This document shows, piece after piece, positions 1 through 5,513 of a stretch of DNA of 5,513 nt; positions within the stretch are counted from its first letter, which is position 1, and the number at the start of each line of letters is the position of its first letter. The position numbers were made by a program, and so were the translations under genes. The stretch lies in NCBI GenBank assembly GCA_029068665.1, contig JAIECC010000414.1, positions 1 to 5,513 of the forward strand, read 5' to 3'. Source of the DNA: Lachnospiraceae bacterium. Its GTDB lineage: Bacteria > Bacillota > Clostridia > Lachnospirales > Lachnospiraceae. The notes beneath the pieces are model-generated. The model was not told the origin of the DNA and made no database searches. It saw nothing but the letters and a program-made list of their open reading frames with translations.

Positions 1-21
1 CTAGTTAATCTTTGTTATCCT

Positions 22-1149
22 ATGTTTCTGTTGTTCATTTATGTAATCGGGTGTAAATATAATCTTCAGTTTTTTGCAAAGGAAGGTCCCGGCGGCGAAA
101 AGACGGAGGAGGCCACACCGAAAAAAATCAAAGATTCCAGAAAGGAAGGCTCGGTAGCAAAAAGTAAGGATTTGAATAATGCTATTTCCTTGCTGGCATT
201 ATTTCTGACACTCCGGTTTGGAATCAGTTTTGTGGGGAAGCGGCTGGTTGTTTTGTTCCCCAAGTATTGGGCTCATGTAGGTACGTTATTAGAAAATGAT
301 TTTAATATTCCTGCTGTGTTGAATATATTGATAGAATTGGCCAAGGATGTAGTAATCACGGCTGCTCCTTTTTTGCTGATAGGTGTAGTGATTTCTTTTT
401 TATCCAATAAGGTACAGTTCAAATGGATGGTGACAGCAAAGCCCATGAAGCCAAAGCTGAATAAAATCAATCCAATCAGTGGATTTAAGCGGATTTTTTC
501 CGGTCGTGCCCTGTTTGATCTGGTAAAAACCATTGTTGAGATGGCATTAATCGGGTATGTTGCATATCGGGTGCTGATGGATCATTCCAGTGAGCTGTTT
601 GTATTATATGGTGTTTCCATTCAGCAGTCTTTAGGTATCCTGATGAATGTCATCTGGGATCTGGGTATAAAAGTCTGTCTGATTATGATAGTGGTAGGAT
701 TTGCAGACTTTCTGTTTCAAAGATATAAGCACAAGCAGGATCTGAAGATGACCAAACAGGAAGTAAAGGATGAGTATAAGAATACAGAGGGAGATCCTCA
801 GATTAAGGGAAAGCAAAAGCAGAGAATGCGTCAGGCTTCCCAGAGAAGAATGATGGCAAGTGTGCCGGAGGCAGATGTGGTCATTACCAATCCGACACAT
901 TTTGCGGTAGCCTTACGATATGATGCAAATGAGCATAGCGCTCCGGTGGTGACTGCAAAGGGTACGGATTTTCTGGCAGCAAAGATAAAGGAAGTTGCAA
1001 AGGAAAACGGTGTGGAAATCGTAGAGGATAAGGCACTGGCCCGGATGCTGTATTATAATGTGGATATTGACAGGGAAATACCGCCGGAATTGTACAAAGC
1101 AGTGGCAGATATTCTGGCATATGTATATAACCTGAAAAAAGCAGGCTGA
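22..1149 (+). CDS. flhB: Flagellar type III export protein FlhB (5' end uncertain)
   Basis: Inner-membrane component of the flagellar type III export apparatus. It helps gate export and switches substrate from rod/hook to filament type after self-cleavage. The soluble N-terminus has the family signature NLQFFAKEG followed by GGEKTEEATPKK (about residues 14-35). Four hydrophobic segments lie near residues 54-71, 108-128, 168-187 and 209-231. A highly charged cytoplasmic linker (about 233-275) leads to the autocleavage motif NPTH at residues 290-293 (bases 889-900), within VVITNPTHFAVALRY. The length of 375 aa is close to the usual ~350-380. The ATG at 22 is the first in-frame Met, but no Shine-Dalgarno precedes it and the frame is open back to base 1. 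The first ~10 residues (MFLLFIYVIG) are unusually hydrophobic for an FlhB N-terminus. The real start may therefore be off-window, or the gene may be fused to an upstream fliR. The family call is near certain; the start is not. Confidence 0.95.
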   Translation: MFLLFIYVIGCKYNLQFFAKEGPGGEKTEEATPKKIKDSRKEGSVAKSKDLNNAISLLALFLTLRFGISFVGKRLVVLFPKYWAHVGTLLENDFNIPAVLNILIELAKDVVITAAPFLLIGVVISFLSNKVQFKWMVTAKPMKPKLNKINPISGFKRIFSGRALFDLVKTIVEMALIGYVAYRVLMDHSSELFVLYGVSIQQSLGILMNVIWDLGIKVCLIMIVVGFADFLFQRYKHKQDLKMTKQEVKDEYKNTEGDPQIKGKQKQRMRQASQRRMMASVPEADVVITNPTHFAVALRYDANEHSAPVVTAKGTDFLAAKIKEVAKENGVEIVEDKALARMLYYNVDIDREIPPELYKAVADILAYVYNLKKAG

Positions 1150-1162
1150 GGAATAGAGTGAC

Positions 1163-1168
1163 AGGAGG
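1163..1168 (+). promoter_or_regulatory. Ribosome binding site of flhA
   Basis: AGGAGG lies 9 bases before the flhA ATG at 1178, inside the 28-base flhB-flhA gap. It is a near-perfect Shine-Dalgarno and supports the flhA start. The gap is too short and lacks the structure for a terminator, so flhB and flhA are probably on one transcript. Confidence 0.85.
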
Positions 1169-1177
1169 AAGACAACG

Positions 1178-3229
1178 ATGAAAGTGAAATTTAACAGTAG
1201 TATTTTCTTAGGATTATACTTATTACTGGCTGTTATTTTCATGATTGTTCCAATGGTTCCAACTATGTTGGATATCTTGATTACCTTTAACCTCACCATT
1301 GCGTTGGTTGTATTATTTAACTGTATTTTTGCAAAGGAAACTCTGGCTATGTCGAGTTTTCCTACAATTTTGCTGTTTACAACGATCTTTCGGATCGCTT
1401 TAAATGTTTCTTCTACCCGACTGATTTTGATGACCGGTGAGCCGGGTAATGTTGTTACCACCTTTGGTCAATTTGTAGGCGGCGGTAATCTGGTCATCGG
1501 ATTTATTATCTTTATCGTATTGCTCATCGTACAGATGCTGGTCATTAATAAGGGTTCTGAACGTGTATCTGAGGTAACGGCAAGATTTACCCTGGATGCT
1601 ATGCCTGGTAAGCAGATGGCCATTGATGCTGACCTTAGTACCGGGGCTATTTCGGACCGGGAGGCTATTGAACGGAGACAGAAGATACAGGAGGAATCTT
1701 CTTTCTTTGGTTCTATGGATGGTGCTACCAAGTATGTCAAGGGTGATGCTACAGCCGGCTTGATTATTACCGCTATTAACCTGGTGGGTGGAATTATAAC
1801 CGGTATGGTCTTTCAGGGAATGACCATACAGGATGCGTTGACGAAATATGCGATTCTGACTATCGGTGACGGCCTGGTTTCCCAGCTTCCATCTCTGCTG
1901 ATTTCTCTGGCTACCGGTGTTATTGTTACGAAAGCATCCAAGGAAGCAGAACTTGGAGATATTATTTTTGCACAGCTGTTTCAATCCGGAAGGGTTATGT
2001 ATGTGGTTGGCGGTGCTCTGTGCTTTTTAGGACTCTTTACTCCTTTAAATCCTGTAATTTATGTAGGATTTGGTCTGGTTATGATTGTGCTCGGCCGTCT
2101 GCTCAGTACCAAAAAGGAAACTATGGAAATCGAAGAAGAAGTGGAAGCGGAAGAAGTAGAAGCAGATCAGGTAAGGCGGCATGAGAATGTCAACACTCTG
2201 CTTCAGGTGGATCCGATTGAGCTGGAATTTGGTTATGGAATCATTCCTCTTGCAGATGTGAGCCAGGGCGGTGACCTGTTAGACCGTGTGGTTATGATTC
2301 GACGGCAGATTGCCTTGGAATTAGGTGCAGTAGTTCCGATTATACGACTGCGGGATAATATTCAGTTAAATCCGAATCAGTATATTATTAAGATTAAAGG
2401 AATTCAGGTCAGTGAAGGAGAAATCCTCTTTGATCATTACATGGCAATGAACCCGGGGTATGTAGAGGAAGAAGTGACTGGTATTCCGACCTTTGAACCG
2501 TCCTTCCACCTGCCGGCAGTCTGGATTACGGAATCCCAGCGGGAACGGGCAGAGTCCTATGGATATACGGTTGTTGATCCGCCTTCGATTATTGCTACCC
2601 ATTTGACTGAGGTGATTCGTTCTCATCTGGATGAACTGCTGACTCGTCAGGATGTTCAGAATCTGATTAACAATATTAAAGAAAATAATACCACTTTGGT
2701 GGATGAACTGATGCCGAAGCTCTTAAATGTAGGTGAAATCCAGAAGGTGCTGCAGAATCTTTTGCGGGAAGGTATTTCCATTCGTGATCTGGTTACGATA
2801 TTCGAAATTCTGGCAGATCATGCTGCAAGTACCCGGGATACGGATGTACTGACGGAATATGTCCGGCAGGGACTGAAGCGTGCCATTTCCGGTAAGTTCT
2901 TTGGTATGGAAGAAACCACATCGGTTATTACCCTGGATCCAAAGATTGAACAGGACATTATGGCTTCCGTAAAGCAGACGGAGCAGGGGGCTTATCTGAC
3001 ATTGGATCCGGATAAGACCAAGCTGATTTTATCAGCTACCGAGAAGGAAGTGGCAAAAATGGAAGAAGCGGGACAGACGCCGATTATTATTACATCGCCA
3101 ATTGTCCGTATGTATTTTAAGAAATTAACCAGTGATTATTTTAAGAATCTGATTGTGATTTCATATAATGAGATTGAATCAAATGTAGAATTACAGTCAA
3201 TAGGGATGGTGACAATCAATGATAATTAA
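1178..3229 (+). CDS. flhA: Flagellar type III export gate protein FlhA
   Basis: Largest component of the flagellar export gate. Its membrane half is linked to proton-driven export, and its cytoplasmic half forms a ring that docks chaperone-substrate complexes. At 683 aa it matches the family (~680-700). About eight hydrophobic segments fill residues 9-309, at roughly 9-29, 31-51, 60-75, 102-123, 192-212, 226-250, 272-290 and 291-309. The FHIPEP-family signature RIALNVSSTRLIL is at 72-84. The conserved cytoplasmic loop (about 125-195) contains ARFTLDAMPGKQMAIDADL and the MDGATKYVKGD stretch. D190 there aligns with the Asp that is essential in Salmonella FlhA (D208). An acidic linker (about 314-330), containing a duplicated EEVEA unit, leads to the soluble FlhA-C domain (about 335-683). 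The ATG at 1178 has an AGGAGG site. The 3' end overlaps flhF by 11 bases. The virulence paralogue of type III injectisomes is excluded in practice by the flagellar neighbours. Confidence 0.98.
   Translation: MKVKFNSSIFLGLYLLLAVIFMIVPMVPTMLDILITFNLTIALVVLFNCIFAKETLAMSSFPTILLFTTIFRIALNVSSTRLILMTGEPGNVVTTFGQFVGGGNLVIGFIIFIVLLIVQMLVINKGSERVSEVTARFTLDAMPGKQMAIDADLSTGAISDREAIERRQKIQEESSFFGSMDGATKYVKGDATAGLIITAINLVGGIITGMVFQGMTIQDALTKYAILTIGDGLVSQLPSLLISLATGVIVTKASKEAELGDIIFAQLFQSGRVMYVVGGALCFLGLFTPLNPVIYVGFGLVMIVLGRLLSTKKETMEIEEEVEAEEVEADQVRRHENVNTLLQVDPIELEFGYGIIPLADVSQGGDLLDRVVMIRRQIALELGAVVPIIRLRDNIQLNPNQYIIKIKGIQVSEGEILFDHYMAMNPGYVEEEVTGIPTFEPSFHLPAVWITESQRERAESYGYTVVDPPSIIATHLTEVIRSHLDELLTRQDVQNLINNIKENNTTLVDELMPKLLNVGEIQKVLQNLLREGISIRDLVTIFEILADHAASTRDTDVLTEYVRQGLKRAISGKFFGMEETTSVITLDPKIEQDIMASVKQTEQGAYLTLDPDKTKLILSATEKEVAKMEEAGQTPIIITSPIVRMYFKKLTSDYFKNLIVISYNEIESNVELQSIGMVTINDN
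2135..2164 (+). repeat. 15-base tandem duplication in the FlhA linker
   Basis: Two adjacent in-frame units, GAAGAAGTGGAAGCG (2135-2149) and GAAGAAGTAGAAGCA (2150-2164), differ at two third-codon positions and both encode EEVEA (FlhA residues 320-324 and 325-329). The repeat sits in the acidic linker between the membrane and cytoplasmic domains. It may be a small duplication or simply low-complexity acidic sequence. Confidence 0.6.
3202..3212 (+). promoter_or_regulatory. Weak ribosome binding site of flhF inside flhA
   Basis: AGGGATGGTGA, within the last codons of flhA, resembles AGGAGGTGA but with imperfect register. Its GGTGA part ends 6 bases before the ATG at 3219. The match is weaker than those of flhA and flhG. 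Together with the 11-base overlap, this suggests flhF translation depends partly on ribosomes finishing flhA. Confidence 0.5.
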
Positions 3230-4418
3230 AAAGTTTCAAGGCTCCTCAGAAGAAGAGGCGGTGAAAAAGGCTAAAGAGGAATTAGGAAAAGATGCAGTCA
3301 TTATGAATGTAAAAGCTGTGAAGCAAAAGGGATTCAAACGGCTGTTTCAGAAGGACTATGTGGAAGTTACGGCGGCAGTAGATGAAGGCTCCGGCGCGAA
3401 AAAGGAAACAACGATGAAAATGACAGCCAAACCCGCCGCTGACTCACATTTGGATTCGAGGAAAGAACAATCCAGATCAGCAGATGCCAGTCCTATAACA
3501 GAACAACGGGTATCAGAGGGAAAGACCTCTGCCATAGAGGAACGGCTGGACAATCTGGCGCAAATGCTGGAGCGGCAGATGCAGGAGGCGGAAACCAAAG
3601 CGGAGGAAGAGAACGCTATTGTTGACCATAATTCCCAAATGATCGATCTGGTATATGAGCAGTTATTAAATAACGAAGTGACGAAAGAAAATGCCAAGGA
3701 GATTATCAATGAAATTGACAATCCGGACAAAAAGCTGCAATTAGATGACCTGCTGGCAGGCGTGTATCAGAAAATTGTATTAAAATTAGGTCAGATGAAG
3801 ACCATCGAACTGGATGAAGATAAACCTAAGGTAGTGTTTTTTATCGGACCTACGGGAGTTGGTAAGACAACGACCATTGCAAAGCTTGTTTCCAAGTATA
3901 AGCTGGAGCAGAAATGCAAGCTGGCAATTGTAGCAGCAGATACCTATCGGATTGCTGCGGTAGAGCAGATTCGTACCTATGCAAATATTTTATCCGTACC
4001 GGTAGAAGTGATCTACAATATGGAAGAAATGCAGGAAATTATAGAAAAGTATAAGGATTATGATTTGATTTTTGTAGATACAGCAGGACGTTCTCATAAA
4101 AACGAAGAGCAACAGGAGGATTTGAAGAAGCTGTTGGATGCAGCAAAGGATTGTAATCATGAAATATATCTGGTAGTCAGTACCACAACGAAATATAAGG
4201 ACCTGGTAAAGATTACTCAGACCTATTCGGATATATCCAATTATCGGCTGCTATTTACAAAAATTGATGAAACTTCGGCTTTGGGCAATATTTTGAATAT
4301 ACGAATGTTGACGAACCGGCCTTTATCCTATACAACCTTTGGTCAAAATGTACCGGATGATATTGAGATTACAGATGCACAGTTTATTGCAAAGCAATTG
4401 CTAGGAGGAAGCGAATGA
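3219..4418 (+). CDS. flhF: Flagellar biosynthesis GTPase FlhF (SRP-type)
   Basis: Signal-recognition-particle family GTPase that, with FlhG, guides where flagellar basal bodies are assembled at the membrane. The N-terminal B domain starts with the typical MIIKKFQG (residues 1-8). A variable, charged linker follows (about 55-105), then a Glu/Gln-rich, probably helical or coiled-coil stretch (about 104-133). The N domain (about 130-195) precedes the G domain. GTPase motifs are all present: P-loop GPTGVGKTT (210-218), the SRP-type DTYRIAAVEQ (241-250), G3 DTAGR (287-291) and G4 TKID (347-350). The length of 399 aa is slightly longer than Bacillus FlhF, the difference probably lying in the linker. 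It overlaps flhA by 11 bases and flhG by 4. FtsY and Ffh are excluded by the B domain, the lack of an M domain and the context. There are no broken motifs. Confidence 0.96.
   Translation: MIIKKFQGSSEEEAVKKAKEELGKDAVIMNVKAVKQKGFKRLFQKDYVEVTAAVDEGSGAKKETTMKMTAKPAADSHLDSRKEQSRSADASPITEQRVSEGKTSAIEERLDNLAQMLERQMQEAETKAEEENAIVDHNSQMIDLVYEQLLNNEVTKENAKEIINEIDNPDKKLQLDDLLAGVYQKIVLKLGQMKTIELDEDKPKVVFFIGPTGVGKTTTIAKLVSKYKLEQKCKLAIVAADTYRIAAVEQIRTYANILSVPVEVIYNMEEMQEIIEKYKDYDLIFVDTAGRSHKNEEQQEDLKKLLDAAKDCNHEIYLVVSTTTKYKDLVKITQTYSDISNYRLLFTKIDETSALGNILNIRMLTNRPLSYTTFGQNVPDDIEITDAQFIAKQLLGGSE
4403..4408 (+). promoter_or_regulatory. Ribosome binding site of flhG inside flhF
   Basis: AGGAGG within the last codons of flhF is 6 bases before the flhG ATG at 4415. 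It is a strong site that fixes the start, in combination with the ATGA stop-start overlap (4415-4418). Confidence 0.85.
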
Positions 4419-5302
4419 TAGATCAGGCAGAACAGTTAAGAAAACGGGTCAGCCAACAGATTCAGCACAGCGGTTCCACACGGGTGATTGCAGTAACCAG
4501 TGGAAAAGGTGGTGTAGGAAAGACCAGTTTTTCTGTTAATCTTGCCATTCAACTAAGCAAGAGAGGAAAAAAGGTGGTCATTATTGATGCGGATTTTGGT
4601 CTGGCGAATGTAGAAATCATGCTGGGAATTCGTCCGCAGTATAATATGGCAGACTTAATATACCATGAGATGAATGTGGATGATATTATCACAAAAGGAC
4701 CTCTGGACATCGGGTTTATATCCGGTGGTTCCGGTGTACAGGATATGGTGAATCTGGATAAGGAACAGGTAAAGATATTGATTCCGAAGCTGGTGCGGCT
4801 GGATTCCTTGGCAGATGTGATTATCATTGATACCGGTGCCGGTATCTCGGATGCCGTGTTGGAATTTGTACTAAGCAGTCCGGAAGTGATCATTGTTGCA
4901 ACTCCGGAGCCGACCTCCATTACCGATGCTTATTCCCTGCTAAAAACAGTGAACCGGAGTAAGGACTTTATGGTGGAGGAAAAGAAAATACAAATTGTTT
5001 CCAATCGTGTGGGCAGTAAAGAGGAAGGAAAAGAAATTTACGATAAGCTGAATATTGTCTCAACGAAGTTTTTGAACATACACTTGGAATATTTAGGTGC
5101 AATTATGCAGGATTCCAATGCTTCAAAAGCGATTATTGAGCAGAAACCGGTTTCCCTGGCATTCCCGAATTCCATCTCAACCAGGTGCTATCAGGAAATC
5201 GGAAATAAGTTGTTGGAAATTGATGAAGTTGTGGATGAGCCAAAGGAAGGGATTGCGACCTTCTTCCTTGATTTCATCCGGCAGAGAAGAAAGAAAAATT
5301 AG
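4415..5302 (+). CDS. flhG: Flagellar number regulator FlhG (MinD-like ATPase)
   Basis: MinD/ParA-type ATPase, also called YlxH or FleN, that partners FlhF and controls flagellar number and placement. The N-terminus carries the DQAEQLR motif (residues 3-9), matching the DQAxxLR helix that stimulates the FlhF GTPase in this family. The deviant Walker A motif GKGGVGKT is at 30-37, with the signature Lys K31 and P-loop K36. Walker A' IIDADFGLAN is at 56-65, and the switch II/Walker B region IIIDTGAGIS at 136-145. The C-terminal stretch GIATFFLDFIRQRRKKN (279-295) alternates hydrophobic and basic residues, as expected for the amphipathic membrane-targeting helix of MinD-like proteins. The length of 295 aa is normal. 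Chromosomal MinD or ParA/Soj is unlikely given the DQAxxLR motif and the overlap with flhF. Confidence 0.96.
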   Translation: MIDQAEQLRKRVSQQIQHSGSTRVIAVTSGKGGVGKTSFSVNLAIQLSKRGKKVVIIDADFGLANVEIMLGIRPQYNMADLIYHEMNVDDIITKGPLDIGFISGGSGVQDMVNLDKEQVKILIPKLVRLDSLADVIIIDTGAGISDAVLEFVLSSPEVIIVATPEPTSITDAYSLLKTVNRSKDFMVEEKKIQIVSNRVGSKEEGKEIYDKLNIVSTKFLNIHLEYLGAIMQDSNASKAIIEQKPVSLAFPNSISTRCYQEIGNKLLEIDEVVDEPKEGIATFFLDFIRQRRKKN

Positions 5303-5305
5303 GTG
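5301..5305 (+). promoter_or_regulatory. Ribosome binding site of the brake gene
   Basis: AGGTG overlaps the flhG stop codon (5300-5302) and is 5 bases before the ATG at 5311. The match is moderate. It supports that start and suggests coupling to flhG translation. Confidence 0.55.
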
Positions 5306-5310
5306 GGCTT

Positions 5311-5513
5311 ATGCAGGAAGTAATTTCAATTGGAAACAAAATCGACATGGAAATACTGATTGACGGGGAAATAGAGTCGGATGTACGCAGGCGGCGGGTG
5401 CTCTATAGCCGTCTGATGGATATTCCGGAGGATAATATATTGCGGATTTCTATGCCATTTCATGAGAAGCGGTTGGTGCCGTTATCTATGGGTGAGCAGT
5501 ATTTGCTGTACAT
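5311..5513 (+). CDS. YcgR-like flagellar brake protein, N-terminal part (3' truncated by window)
   Basis: Only the first 67 codons are present and the frame is open at the right edge. The fragment fits the N-terminal domain of YcgR/YpfA(MotI)/DgrA-type proteins (PilZN, YcgR_2 family). It opens with IGNKIDMEI (residues 7-15, compare the common 'xGxKIEL'). A VLYSRLMDIPEDNILRISMP core (30-49) recalls the family pattern 'Y.S.I.D...D.I.I..P', and a VPLSMGEQYLLY strand (56-67) recalls 'vPL..G..v.v'. Such proteins bind c-di-GMP through a C-terminal PilZ domain, here outside the window, and slow or stop the flagellar motor. Position directly after flhG in a flagellar operon supports the call, since a PilZ-type gene commonly follows flhG in Clostridia. 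The family match is from short pattern recognition, so confidence is moderate. The PilZ domain and its c-di-GMP motifs cannot be confirmed here. Confidence 0.75.
   Translation, partial: MQEVISIGNKIDMEILIDGEIESDVRRRRVLYSRLMDIPEDNILRISMPFHEKRLVPLSMGEQYLLY

Noticed and set aside
1150..1177. Possible terminator or promoter in the only real intergenic gap
   Set aside because: The 28-base gap has no stem followed by a T-run and no room for a promoter; its content is explained by the flhA ribosome binding site.
913..1461. 182-codon open frame on the minus strand across the flhB-flhA junction
   Set aside because: It is antisense to two well-conserved genes, has no recognisable domain and no supporting ribosome binding site that I could see. 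It is best explained as a shadow of the + strand coding frames.
1400..1984. 194-codon open frame on the minus strand inside flhA
   Set aside because: It lies wholly within the conserved membrane half of flhA. The translation is a low-information mix rich in Asn, Arg and Thr with no family features.
3356..3730. 124-codon open frame on the minus strand inside flhF
   Set aside because: Its Ser-rich translation mirrors the Glu/Lys/Ala-rich linker of flhF on the other strand, so it is a codon-composition artefact.
5097..5363. 88-codon + strand open frame bridging flhG and the next gene
   Set aside because: It overlaps the 3' end of flhG and the start of the brake gene in another frame, and has no domain features. 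Both overlapped genes are better supported.
5386..5397. Four consecutive Arg codons (RRRR, residues 26-29) in the brake fragment as a c-di-GMP binding RxxxR motif
   Set aside because: In YcgR-type proteins the c-di-GMP Arg motif lies at the start of the C-terminal PilZ domain, not this early. Here the Arg run is probably within or next to an N-domain strand.

Overview
The window is a compact, co-directional segment of a flagellar export and motility operon, all on the + strand, with almost no non-coding DNA. In order it holds flhB, flhA, flhF, flhG and the 5' end of a YcgR-type (PilZN domain) flagellar brake gene that runs off the right edge. The moderately AT-rich composition, AGGAGG-type ribosome binding sites, gene order and protein sequences all point to a motile Firmicute. 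A gut-type Clostridia/Lachnospiraceae member is the best guess, but genus cannot be fixed from the sequence alone.

Layout: bases 1-1149 encode FlhB, whose frame is open to the left edge, so its true start may lie outside. A 28-base gap with a strong ribosome binding site leads to flhA (1178-3229). flhF overlaps the end of flhA by 11 bases (3219-4418). flhG overlaps the end of flhF by 4 bases (4415-5302). The partial brake gene starts 8 bases after flhG, at 5311. No terminator, tRNA, rRNA, mobile element, CRISPR array or convincing internal promoter is visible. No stretch above 30 bases lacks a gene.

How the genes work together: FlhB and FlhA are inner-membrane parts of the flagellar type III export gate. 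FlhB carries the self-cleaving NPTH switch for substrate specificity, and FlhA provides the cytoplasmic docking ring and proton-coupled channel. FlhF, an SRP-family GTPase, and FlhG, a MinD-family ATPase with the N-terminal DQAEQLR FlhF-activating motif, form the pair that sets the site and number of flagella. The last gene would couple c-di-GMP levels to flagellar rotation if its missing C-terminal half is a PilZ domain.

I see no previously undescribed system here. All five genes belong to known flagellar families. The points worth a second look are the unresolved 5' end of flhB (possible FliR-FlhB fusion), a 15-base tandem duplication in the FlhA linker, the translational coupling around flhF, and the link to a c-di-GMP effector.
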